The position numbers were made by a program, and so were the translations under genes. 12,190 bases of DNA, taken from contig JAITOS010000069.1 of the NCBI GenBank assembly GCA_031289815.1, forward strand, positions 1 to 12,190, written 5' to 3'. Under the pieces are notes generated by a model. It was not told where the DNA came from, ran no database searches, and worked only from the letters and a program-made list of their open reading frames with translations. This DNA comes from Peptococcaceae bacterium (lineage in GTDB: Bacteria; Bacillota; Desulfitobacteriia; Desulfitobacteriales; Desulfitobacteriaceae). Shown here piece after piece: positions 1-6,314 of the stretch (its first letter is position 1; every line of letters begins with the position of its first letter).

Positions 1-3
1 TTC

Positions 4-32
4 TTGCTTAACGCGAAAAATCCGGTTATAAT
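4..32 (+). promoter_or_regulatory. Sigma-A-type promoter before the phosphatase/aro operon
   Basis: A perfect TATAAT lies at 27-32, with TTGCTT at 4-9 and a 17-base spacer. The -35 box matches only the TTG half of the consensus. The start codon at 65 follows about 32 bases after the -10 box, leaving room for a short leader with its ribosome binding site. The site is at the window edge, so an operon starting further upstream cannot be excluded. Confidence 0.5.
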
Positions 33-64
33 GACCATACATTGATCGTGATCAGGAGGTTCGC

Positions 65-595
65 ATGTTTGAATGTTTCCAGCCTGCGATGCAAATAACG
101 TCTGTAGAGAAGATTTCCGTGGAGGAACTGTTTGAAGCTGGAATCAAAGGTTTGATCATAGATTTGGATAATACGGTGACGCGCTGGAACGAGCTTGTCG
201 TTGAGGAAAAAGTGGCGCTCTGGTTAGGGCGGGTCAAAAAAGAGGGCATTCAGGCCTGCGTGGTTTCTAACAATAAAAAAAAATCGCGGGTGGCGACCGT
301 GGCGGATTATTTAGACGTTCCCTATGTTTTCAGAGCGACTAAACCGCGTCGGCGCGCTTTTCTGGAAGCCATGAAGATGATGGGCACCGGCGCTGAAAAC
401 ACGGCGGTCATCGGGGATCAATTGTTTACCGATGTTCTGGGCGGAAACCGCTTGCACCTGTATACGATTCTCGTTGCCCCCATTAGCGATCATGAATTTG
501 CGGGGACGAAGATCCTGCGCATGGGGGAACGCGTGTTGTGGTGGCTGATGAAAAAGCCGGCGTCGGCGAACTCGAATAGTCCGAAGTTTCCCTGA
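65..595 (+). CDS. yqeG: YqeG-family HAD-IIIA phosphatase
   Basis: Predicted cytoplasmic phosphatase of the haloacid dehalogenase superfamily, subfamily IIIA, 176 aa, a usual length for YqeG. All four HAD motifs are visible: DLDNT at 33-37 (nucleophile D33, acid/base D35), SNN at 68-70, K93 in TKP, and GDQLFTD at 117-123 with D118 and D123 for Mg2+. The start is supported by AGGAGGT at 54-60, four bases before the ATG. Relatives such as B. subtilis YqeG also sit near aroE, and here it leads the aro block. The natural substrate is not established for most of the family and cannot be read from the sequence. The C-terminus (about 165-176) is polar and probably disordered. Confidence 0.88.
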   Translation: MFECFQPAMQITSVEKISVEELFEAGIKGLIIDLDNTVTRWNELVVEEKVALWLGRVKKEGIQACVVSNNKKKSRVATVADYLDVPYVFRATKPRRRAFLEAMKMMGTGAENTAVIGDQLFTDVLGGNRLHLYTILVAPISDHEFAGTKILRMGERVLWWLMKKPASANSNSPKFP

Positions 596-609
596 AGGGC
601 GCAAGGAAG

Positions 610-702
610 ATGACAAAGACGGTGATAAAGATTCAGCGGGATGGCGGCGCCGTCTTGCTGAATCTTAACCATATAAGAAGAAGTCTCCGCTGGAACGTAT
701 AG
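610..702 (+). CDS. Possible 30-aa small ORF between yqeG and aroE
   Basis: An ATG ORF of 30 codons fills most of the 136-base gap. It reads MTKTVIKIQRDGGAVLLNLN, then a basic stretch ending in RSLRWNV. A purine run (AAGGAAG, 603-609) directly abuts the start, which is tighter than optimal for a ribosome binding site. The product is basic, with no signal peptide or family I recognise. The same bases form the inverted repeat at 628-666, so coding potential and RNA structure overlap. It has only one Trp and no Phe or Tyr, so it does not look like an aromatic amino acid leader peptide. It may simply be a chance ORF. Confidence 0.25.
   Translation: MTKTVIKIQRDGGAVLLNLNHIRRSLRWNV
628..666 (+). repeat. 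Inverted repeat / RNA hairpin upstream of aroE
   Basis: AAGATTCAGC at 628-637 is perfectly complementary to GCTGAATCTT at 657-666. The 19-base interior is itself partly self-complementary around GGCGCC. No T-run follows, so this is not a standard intrinsic terminator. It could be a processing or stability element in the operon transcript. Confidence 0.5.
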
Positions 703-731
703 GGGAGAAGTGTTAAAAGAGGAAGGGAACG

Positions 732-1556
732 ATGGAAAAACATTTTGCGGTGATTGGCGACCCGATCGCCCACTCTCTTTCGCCGTGTATGCATAACGCG
801 GGCTATCAAGCGGCTCGTTTGGCGGCTGAATACCAGCGCTTCGCTGTCAAACCGGAACAATTGCGGGAGGCGGTTCTGGGGCTGCGGGCGCTTGGCTTTT
901 CCGGCTGGAACGTAACCATTCCGCATAAAGAGAAGATCATTCCTTTTTTGGATGAATTGACCCCGACGGCTGAAAGAGCGGGCGCGGTCAATACCGTGAA
1001 AGTGACGGAGACGGGGAAGCTGATCGGGCATAATACGGATGGCTGGGGTTTTCTGCGTTCCATCTCGGCGCTGTTGCCGGTGGTGCGGGGAAAAAACGTC
1101 GTGCTTCTCGGCGCCGGCGGCGCGGCGCGAGGGATTGCTGTGCCTTTGGCCGAATCGGGCGCGAAGCTGCTCATCCTGAACCGGACGCCGGAAAAGGCCG
1201 GAGAGCTGTCCGAGCTTTTGACCGGGTATGGCGCTCAGAGCGCCTGGGGTTCTCTGCAACCCGGCGATTGGCTGGCGGCGGCGGACTTGGTCGTGCAAAC
1301 AACTTCGGTGGGCTTGCGCGGGGAACCCTTCTCCTTTTCCCTGCGGGGACTGAAAAAAGAAGCGTTGGTGGTGGATATCATATTCAACCCGGCGGAAACC
1401 CAATTTCTGCGCGAAGCGCGCCAATTAGGGAACGCGGCGCTCAATGGCTTGGGAATGCTGTTGTATCAAGGGGTGCTGGCCTGGGAATTTTGGCTGGAGG
1501 AGCCGCCCCCGGTAGAAAACATGGAACAGGCTCTGCGCGCCGCCGACGGCGGCTAA
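732..1556 (+). CDS. aroE: Shikimate dehydrogenase (NADP+)
   Basis: Reduces 3-dehydroshikimate to shikimate with NADPH, in the cytoplasm. At 274 aa it has the usual AroE length. The N-terminal substrate domain shows HSLSP at 14-18 (S15 and S17 bind shikimate), NVTIPHK at 60-66 with catalytic K66, and NTDG at 101-104 with D103. The Rossmann domain has GAGGAARG at 127-134 and NRT at 150-152, the latter typical of NADP+ preference. Q246 in the YQG segment is the late substrate-binding glutamine. A purine-rich ribosome binding site (about 717-727) precedes the ATG. The gene lies in the same direction as the other aro genes, 38 bases before the pilin-like gene, and is probably co-transcribed with them. 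No key residue is missing. Confidence 0.96.
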   Translation: MEKHFAVIGDPIAHSLSPCMHNAGYQAARLAAEYQRFAVKPEQLREAVLGLRALGFSGWNVTIPHKEKIIPFLDELTPTAERAGAVNTVKVTETGKLIGHNTDGWGFLRSISALLPVVRGKNVVLLGAGGAARGIAVPLAESGAKLLILNRTPEKAGELSELLTGYGAQSAWGSLQPGDWLAAADLVVQTTSVGLRGEPFSFSLRGLKKEALVVDIIFNPAETQFLREARQLGNAALNGLGMLLYQGVLAWEFWLEEPPPVENMEQALRAADGG

Positions 1557-1594
1557 ATCTTCATCTGAATAGAGGGATAAGGGGTGGAGGAAGG

Positions 1595-2050
1595 ATGGGA
1601 ATCAGCCGCGCCGTAAAAGCCGACAACGGCTTCTTGCTGTTGGAAATTCTATTGGTATTGCTCATCCTGGCGGGAGGAAGCTTTGCCCTGCTGGTCAAAA
1701 TTCCGGGACAGAGAGACGGACGGAATTTGGCGACGGCCAGCACCAGAATGCTGGAGGAATTGAGAGAGGCCCGCTTTGCGGCCATGTCGGAAAATATTTC
1801 GTATCAGGTAAATTTTTATCCGGACACTAATACTTATCAGATCACACGGGCCGGAACGCTCGTGAAAGACGTCGCTTTGCCGGAGGGCGTCGTCTATCTT
1901 GACCGTCCGAGCGTGGCCCGCGTGACCTTTAACGCCGCCGGGGCGCCGGGACAAGGGACGACGATTACCCTGGGAACGGCGGACAGAAAACAATCCCGTA
2001 AAATCATCGTCGCGCCGGTGGGCGGACGGATCCGGGAACAGATCCCATAA
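1595..2050 (+). CDS. GspH/FimT-like prepilin, isolated in the aro operon
   Basis: A 151-aa type IV pilin or type II secretion pseudopilin precursor. A short basic leader ends at G12, followed by FLLLE at 13-17. This is the prepilin peptidase site, with methylatable F13 at +1 and E17 at +5, and a hydrophobic helix runs to about residue 34. The C-terminal half resembles the GspH/FimT beta domain: ISYQVNFY near 68-75, TFNAAGAPGQGTTITL at 111-126, and a terminal GGRIR at 143-147. ATG 1595 is chosen because GGAGG at 1586-1590 precedes it and the leader then has normal length; the frame stays open upstream only because it overlaps aroE. It needs a prepilin peptidase and assembly ATPase, and none is in the window. 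Family confidence is high, role low. Confidence 0.8.
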   Translation: MGISRAVKADNGFLLLEILLVLLILAGGSFALLVKIPGQRDGRNLATASTRMLEELREARFAAMSENISYQVNFYPDTNTYQITRAGTLVKDVALPEGVVYLDRPSVARVTFNAAGAPGQGTTITLGTADRKQSRKIIVAPVGGRIREQIP

Positions 2051-2074
2051 ACAGAAGTTAGCGAGGCAATGAAT

Positions 2075-3223
2075 ATGCGTTTTTTGACAGCGGGAGAATC
2101 TCACGGGCCCAAGCTGGTGGGTATTATCGAAGGTCTGCCGGCTGGACTGCCGATAGACAAGAAGAAAATTGACGAGACGCTGCGGCGGCGGCAGGCCGGT
2201 CCTGGCCGGGGCGGCAGAATGAAGATCGAGCAGGACGAGGTCGCGCTCATGGCGGGCGTTCGAGCGGGATTGACGACGGGCGCGCCGCTGGCGCTGGAGA
2301 TCATCAATTTGGATTGGCCCAACTGGGAAAAAATCATGACCTGGGAAAGCGGCGCGGATTTGGAGAGCCGCAAGGTTTTAGCGCCTCGCCCCGGCCATGC
2401 GGATTTAACGGGAGCCTTGAAATACCGGACCGAGATCAGGAATGTTTTGGAGCGGGCCAGCGCCAGAGAGACGGCCATGCGGGTGGCGGTCGGCGCGATT
2501 GCCCGGCAGCTGCTGGAGGCGGTCGGTATGCAGATTCAGGGCCGGGTACGGTCGATTGGCGGCCGTTGGGCGCAGACGGATGAATCCGAAGAGTATTGGC
2601 AAAAAGCGCGTCAGTCACCGTGGCTTACCGGCGACCCGCAGGCGGAAACCGCATGGGGACAGTTGCTGGAGGAAGCCCGCGCCCGCGGGGAATCTCTGGG
2701 AGGGGTGGTAGAGGTTCAGATTCATCACGTACCGGCGGGGCTTGGTTCTTATGAGCAATGGGATCGCAAGCTGGACGGGCGTTTAGCCCAGGCGCTCATG
2801 TCCGTGCAAGCCATAAAAGGCGTATCCTTCGGCTTGGGTTTCAGCGCCGCCGATCAGTTGGGTTCCCAAATGCATGATCCGATTGATTACCAGCCGGGAA
2901 CCGGTTTCTTTAGAACGAGCAATCACGCCGGGGGGATAGAAGGCGGCATGAGCAATGGCGAACCCATCGTCATTCAGGCGGCGATGAAACCGATTCCGAC
3001 CCTGTATCAACCGTTGGCAACGATTCAAATCGAGACCAAACAAAAGATCGCGGCCAGTGTCGAGCGATCCGATATCTGCGCGGTTCCCGCCGCCTTGATC
3101 GTCCTGGAACAGGTCGCCGCCTGGGTGGTGGCGGAGGCGGCGCTGGAAAAATTTCCGGCGGATACGTTTGCCGAATTCAAACAGGCGGTAGCAGACTATC
3201 GCGCCTATCTGAGCGGAGTGTGA
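2075..3223 (+). CDS. aroC: Chorismate synthase
   Basis: Converts 5-enolpyruvylshikimate-3-phosphate to chorismate, the last shikimate-pathway step, using reduced FMN. The protein has 382 aa from this start, typical for bacterial AroC. Family landmarks include GESHG at 7-11 with H10, LRRRQAGPGRGGRM at 36-49, RPGHAD at 105-110 with H108, RASARETAMR at 127-136, GGIEGGMSNGEPI at 286-298, and ERSDICAVPA at 330-339. An in-frame ATG at 2069 would add two residues. I prefer 2075 because the GAGG at 2063-2066 is eight bases away rather than two, and the family begins MRFLTAGESHG. It starts 24 bases after the pilin gene and is followed by aroK, so co-transcription is likely. Confidence 0.96.
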   Translation: MRFLTAGESHGPKLVGIIEGLPAGLPIDKKKIDETLRRRQAGPGRGGRMKIEQDEVALMAGVRAGLTTGAPLALEIINLDWPNWEKIMTWESGADLESRKVLAPRPGHADLTGALKYRTEIRNVLERASARETAMRVAVGAIARQLLEAVGMQIQGRVRSIGGRWAQTDESEEYWQKARQSPWLTGDPQAETAWGQLLEEARARGESLGGVVEVQIHHVPAGLGSYEQWDRKLDGRLAQALMSVQAIKGVSFGLGFSAADQLGSQMHDPIDYQPGTGFFRTSNHAGGIEGGMSNGEPIVIQAAMKPIPTLYQPLATIQIETKQKIAASVERSDICAVPAALIVLEQVAAWVVAEAALEKFPADTFAEFKQAVADYRAYLSGV

Positions 3224-3275
3224 GGATAAGGCGGCGCTGAAGGGAAAAGATAAGCGGAAGAGGGAGGAGAAAGCT

Positions 3276-3818
3276 ATGCCGTCGGCGTCAAATATTATTT
3301 TGATTGGTTTTATGGGTTCCGGTAAAACGACGGTGGGCAAAGCTCTGGCTAAACATCTGTCCTGGGATTTTGTGGACACGGACGTGGAGATTGAAAAAGT
3401 CACGGAGCTGAGCATTGCGGAAATCTTCCGCCGTTATGGGGAAATTCGTTTCCGTTCGGAAGAATGCCTGTTGATCGACAAAATCAGGAGCTGTCAGGGC
3501 TGTGTAATCGCCACCGGCGGCGGCACGGTTCTGAATCCGGAAAACCGGCAAAAACTTTCTGCGATAGGCTTGATGATTCATCTACAGGTGACGCTGGAGG
3601 AGGCTTCGGCGAGGATCACGCAAAAAAGCACGCGACCGTTGTTAAAAGGAAGCCGGGAAGAATTGGAAGACATCTGGCGTTCACGCCAACCGGTCTATGA
3701 GGAGGCGGACGTAACTGTAGATACGACGAATAAAGACATTGAGACGATCACGCAAGAGATTTTGCTTTTTTTGGAGAAAGGGGATAAAGAGAGTAGTGTT
3801 TGCGTCACAGAAGATTGA
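3276..3818 (+). CDS. aroK: Shikimate kinase
   Basis: Phosphorylates shikimate at the 3-hydroxyl with ATP; cytoplasmic NMP-kinase-like P-loop enzyme. Walker A is GFMGSGKTT at 11-19 with K17. DTD at 34-36 covers Mg2+ and shikimate binding, FR at 59-60 supplies the substrate arginine, and GGG at 81-83 is the substrate-binding glycine loop. RPLL at 120-123 is in the lid, and R136-Y141 (RSRQPVY) is the adenine-side motif. Its 180 aa is normal, with a short extra tail after about residue 170. The ribosome binding site AGGGAGGAG at 3261-3269 fits the ATG. Its 3' end overlaps the start of aroB, suggesting coupled translation. The symbol aroK is used; aroL-type naming would be equally valid. Confidence 0.95.
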   Translation: MPSASNIILIGFMGSGKTTVGKALAKHLSWDFVDTDVEIEKVTELSIAEIFRRYGEIRFRSEECLLIDKIRSCQGCVIATGGGTVLNPENRQKLSAIGLMIHLQVTLEEASARITQKSTRPLLKGSREELEDIWRSRQPVYEEADVTVDTTNKDIETITQEILLFLEKGDKESSVCVTED

Positions 3819-4884
3819 AGTGATGGCCGGTCATCCATATCCGATTTGCTTGGACGCTAAATTGGAAGATATCGGTAAACACTTGCAAAGAACGATTCAG
3901 CCGGGAACGCAGATCCTGGTCGTTTCTCAGGAGAAGATTGTTGAACTCTATTTTCAGCGGTTAGCGGCTGGCTTGAGGGAATATCAGGTGCAGCTGGTTA
4001 CTTTTCCGGCCGGCGAAGAAGAGAAAAATTTAAACCGCTTGCAGGCATTGACGACGGAAGCCGTTGCCTTTGGACTGAATAGAGAAGGGGTAATCATTGC
4101 CTTAGGCGGCGGCGTGGTGGGAGACCTTGCCGGTTTTTTGGCGGCGACCTATATGCGGGGCGTCCGCTTCCTGCAAGTGCCGACGACCCTGCTGGCGCAG
4201 GTGGACAGCAGTATCGGCGGTAAAGTGGCGGTCAACCACCCGGCGGGGAAAAATCTGTTAGGGGCCTTTTACCCGCCGCTCGCGGTTTGGACCGATTTTA
4301 GCACCCTGGATACCCTGCCTTGGGAGGAAGCGCAAAATGGTCTGGCGGAAACCATTAAACACGCCATCCTTGGCGACCAGGAGCTCTTTGACTTTCTGGA
4401 AAAATACGTGGAGCAGATCAAGAAGCGCGAAGGGAGTATCTGGCGGGAAATGATCAGCCGCTCGATCGCCGTCAAAGTGCGGATCGTATCGGAAGACGAG
4501 AAAGAAAAAGGAACCAGAGCCCTGTTGAATTTGGGGCATAGTTTCGGACACGCTCTGGAAAGCGCGATGGGATATACGGGAATCACGCACGGCCAAGGCG
4601 TCAGCATTGGCTTGGCGGCGGCTGCTAATATCGCTCAGCAAAGGGGACACATCAAGAGCCAGGAGACGCAAAGAATCCATACGCTGTTGCGGGATTTTGG
4701 CTTACCGGTGAACATTTCAGGGGTAACGCCGGAGCAATTGCTGTTGAAGATGGGGGCGGATAAGAAAAACAGAGAGGGGAAAAAAGTGATCATTTTACCG
4801 GTGCGGATCGGTCGGGCAATGGCCTTTCGTGACTGTAGCGACGACGAGCTCATGCAAGCCTGGCGGGAAGTCGTGGTTTGCTGA
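3796..4884 (+). CDS. aroB: 3-dehydroquinate synthase
   Basis: Converts DAHP to 3-dehydroquinate, the second shikimate-pathway step, using NAD+ and a divalent metal. With the GTG start at 3796 it has 362 aa, the usual AroB length. Landmarks are LGGGVVGDLAGF near 103-114 for NAD+ binding, QVDSSIGGKVAVNHPAGKN near 135-153, GLAETIKH near 182-189 with metal ligand E185, LNLGHSFGH with H248, and THGQGV with H265. DKKNREGK follows near 322-329. The start is uncertain. An ATG at 3739 would extend deep into aroK, and ATG 3823 would remove part of the first beta strand (QKIEVMAGHPYPI), which aligns with the start of known AroB proteins. GTG 3796 overlaps aroK by 23 bases, with a distant AGGGG at 3779-3783. 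It is the last gene before the terminator. Confidence 0.94.
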   Translation: MFASQKIEVMAGHPYPICLDAKLEDIGKHLQRTIQPGTQILVVSQEKIVELYFQRLAAGLREYQVQLVTFPAGEEEKNLNRLQALTTEAVAFGLNREGVIIALGGGVVGDLAGFLAATYMRGVRFLQVPTTLLAQVDSSIGGKVAVNHPAGKNLLGAFYPPLAVWTDFSTLDTLPWEEAQNGLAETIKHAILGDQELFDFLEKYVEQIKKREGSIWREMISRSIAVKVRIVSEDEKEKGTRALLNLGHSFGHALESAMGYTGITHGQGVSIGLAAAANIAQQRGHIKSQETQRIHTLLRDFGLPVNISGVTPEQLLLKMGADKKNREGKKVIILPVRIGRAMAFRDCSDDELMQAWREVVVC

Positions 4885-4925
4885 AGCGCGAGACTTCGGC
4901 GACAGGATAAAGAACCCCGCAAAAA

Positions 4926-4968
4926 CAAAGCTCCCTGGCCATATCAAGAGATGATCAGGGAGCTTTTT
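4926..4968 (+). terminator. Intrinsic terminator after aroB, probably bidirectional
   Basis: AAAGCTCCCTG at 4927-4937 pairs perfectly with CAGGGAGCTTT at 4956-4966, giving an 11-bp stem. The 18-base interior can pair further (ATC with GAT). On the plus strand the stem runs into TTTTT at 4964-4968. On the minus strand the stem is followed by GTTTTTG, so the same hairpin can also end the convergent gene whose stop codon is at 4984-4982. Confidence 0.9.
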
Positions 4969-4981
4969 GCTGGTTGACCCT

Positions 4982-5851
4982 TTAGTCCGGATAGTAAGGA
5001 CCAAAAATCTTTTTCCAGGCGGCGGCGGCTTCCTCCAGCTTGCCGGCGGCTTCCGCGTCAAGGGCTTTTTGCGCGATGACCCAGCTTTCCCGCGTCGGCG
5101 CTTCAAACGAACCGGTGCGTTGGAGGGGCGCTTGGCTTCCCATAGCCGGCCAGGATTGCCGGGAGGGATCCTGCTGCGCCAGATAATTTAAGAAATCAGC
5201 CATCGAATGATGGAACGGCAGGGCGTCGTTGTAAGCGCCGCTGTCCAAAAAATGAAGGATCAAGGCGTCCAAAAGGATAGGCGAGAGAGGGACTTGCCAG
5301 GTTTCTCTCCAGACGTGAGCGATCCGGGCCAGATCTTTTACTTTGCGTTTGTAAGCCTGATTCGCCTGATTGATCGCTTCAACCTCCAGAAGCTGTGTAG
5401 GCTGACGCCAGGAACCGTTCTGACTGGGATCCGGACACACATAATCGCCGCTATCTAACTGGACAATCGGGGTTATCTGAAAGATCATTTCGGGAAAGGG
5501 AACGGAGACGAGGTTCTCCTGAATCGTGGCGTCAACGGCGGGGTAGGCGTTCAGGACGCTCGCTTGGACGTCCTTGAGCATTTGGAGTTGGCCGTTGTTG
5601 TTCTCCAGCGTCTGGTATTTGTCATACAAAGACCCCGGCAGCCGGATATACATCTCCACCGTATGCGTCGTCTTAATGGCAGTCCCCCTGCCGACAGGGC
5701 CGACCAATTTGCTATAAGCGCTGTCAGACGGATAATTGCGAAAATCCGTGTTGAGCTGCTTGGTGATGGTTTTGAATTTTTCCGCCAGGTTATCCAGATT
5801 CTCCAGACGAAGATTCTCTAACAGAACATCAAATTGTTCGGATATTAGCAT
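4982..5851 (-). CDS. CD-NTase (SMODS/OAS-like) fold protein with degenerate catalytic site
   Basis: A 289-aa protein with the overall pattern of a cGAS/DncV-like nucleotidyltransferase. The segment GPVGRGTAIKTTHTVEMYIR at 51-70 aligns with the family core of GS, RGTAI, then SDxD. LPGSLYDKYQTL (71-82), the helix LKDVQASVLNAYP (92-104), CPDPSQNGSW (139-148) and the helical region near 160-205 also match. The C-terminus AAAWKKIFGPYYP (276-288) matches the usual CD-NTase ending, so the protein is complete. The chemistry looks lost: the GS serine is P52, the paired aspartates are T64 and E66, and the third (FDVxP in active relatives) is Q125. An AGGGGGG at 5862-5868, read on the minus strand, lies eight to nine bases before the ATG. 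Active relatives make cyclic oligonucleotide signals in CBASS phage defence, but no effector or Cap2/Cap3-like gene adjoins. Fold is fairly secure; function is unknown. Confidence 0.75.
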   Translation of the reverse strand: MLISEQFDVLLENLRLENLDNLAEKFKTITKQLNTDFRNYPSDSAYSKLVGPVGRGTAIKTTHTVEMYIRLPGSLYDKYQTLENNNGQLQMLKDVQASVLNAYPAVDATIQENLVSVPFPEMIFQITPIVQLDSGDYVCPDPSQNGSWRQPTQLLEVEAINQANQAYKRKVKDLARIAHVWRETWQVPLSPILLDALILHFLDSGAYNDALPFHHSMADFLNYLAQQDPSRQSWPAMGSQAPLQRTGSFEAPTRESWVIAQKALDAEAAGKLEEAAAAWKKIFGPYYPD

Positions 5852-6043
5852 TTAAAATATCCCCCCTGTGTGTGTTTATCCTTCTCTGTTATAGATATTA
5901 GTCGTGTGTTGTTATTTATTCTCCCTGTACGGCTGATTTCCTCCCGCCGGAAAAATTTTGCTCAAGTTTTGACCGTAGGCGCTAAAATGACGTGAACCAA
6001 ACGCCCCACCGAAGCCAAGACAAGCCTGCAAGATAAATTTAAA

Positions 6044-6073
6044 TTGACATAGGAAGATCAGTCGCTATACAAT
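6044..6073 (+). promoter_or_regulatory. Sigma-A promoter of the hydrogenase operon
   Basis: A perfect TTGACA at 6044-6049 is followed by TACAAT at 6068-6073 (18-base spacer), or alternatively TATACA at 6066-6071 (16-base spacer). Transcription would begin near 6080, giving a leader of about 235 bases before the small-subunit start at 6315. Such a long leader suggests control after initiation. Confidence 0.65.
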
Positions 6074-6110
6074 GGTCTTCAGGGGGAAATATATCGCAGA
6101 AAGAAGAATC

Positions 6111-6175
6111 ATGCGGATAGACGAGCGGCAACGAAAAAAGGAAATCTGGCCAAGCGTCGGCGCATACTTTTTTTT
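6111..6175 (+). terminator. Terminator-like hairpin in the hydrogenase leader (possible attenuator)
   Basis: ATGCG at 6111-6115 pairs with CGCAT at 6161-6165, GACG at 6120-6123 with CGTC at 6155-6158, and GGC at 6127-6129 with GCC at 6149-6151. The outer stem is followed by AC and eight T residues at 6168-6175. The helix is interrupted and its loop is long (19 bases), so it is weaker than a classical terminator. Its position between a consensus promoter and the first structural gene makes transcription attenuation plausible. I could not match it to a known riboswitch class. Confidence 0.4.
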
Positions 6176-6183
6176 CAAAATAT

Positions 6184-6234
6184 TGAGAACAATTCAATCT
6201 CCATGAATATCCATAGAAGGATTTTGAATTCTCA
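6184..6234 (+). repeat. Bulged inverted repeat before the hydrogenase genes
   Basis: TGAGAA at 6184-6189 and TTCAA at 6193-6197 pair with TTGAATTCTCA at 6224-6234, leaving a three-base bulge. Inside, ATCC at 6209-6212 pairs with GGAT at 6219-6222. It could be an RNA hairpin following the attenuator-like element or a protein-binding site. It has no T-run directly after it. Confidence 0.4.
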
Positions 6235-6314
6235 TGTAAAATGGTATCGTAGGCTTTAATTTTATTTAGTACAAAACAAAAAAATAAGCGCGAAGAAAAT
6301 AACGGAGGTGTCCT

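Larger units (their letters stand above)
5852..6314. other. Divergent intergenic region, 463 bases
   Basis: It separates the minus-strand CD-NTase-like gene from the hydrogenase operon. It holds the NTase ribosome binding site near 5862-5868, a strong plus-strand promoter at 6044-6073, a terminator-like hairpin at 6111-6175, and a bulged inverted repeat at 6184-6234. The hydrogenase ribosome binding site GGAGGTG is at 6304-6310. The right half is very AT-rich. I see no convincing minus-strand promoter and no convincing ORF here. Confidence 0.7.

Noticed and set aside
633..1424. Minus-strand open frame of about 260 codons opposite aroE
   Set aside because: It is a shadow of aroE with no recognisable motif, and the plus strand encodes a complete shikimate dehydrogenase.
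1268..1594. Long open frame extending upstream of the prepilin gene, antiparallel in content to nothing but overlapping aroE
   Set aside because: It lies wholly inside aroE in another frame, and the prepilin leader is normal only with the start at 1595, which has its own ribosome binding site.
2783..3415. Minus-strand open frame opposite aroC and aroK
   Set aside because: It crosses the boundary of two well-supported plus-strand genes and has no family features.
3739..3795. Earlier ATG for aroB at 3739
   Set aside because: It would add 19 residues not seen in AroB proteins and overlap aroK by 80 bases; the GTG at 3796 gives the usual length.
4982..5851. A complete CBASS operon
   Set aside because: Only the nucleotidyltransferase-like gene is present; the neighbours are aroB on one side and hydrogenase genes on the other, with no effector, Cap2 or Cap3.
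6183..6197. TTGAGAACAATTCAA as an FNR or Rex-like site upstream of the hydrogenase
   Set aside because: The half-sites are one base too far apart for FNR and the inner bases do not match Rex; only a loose similarity.
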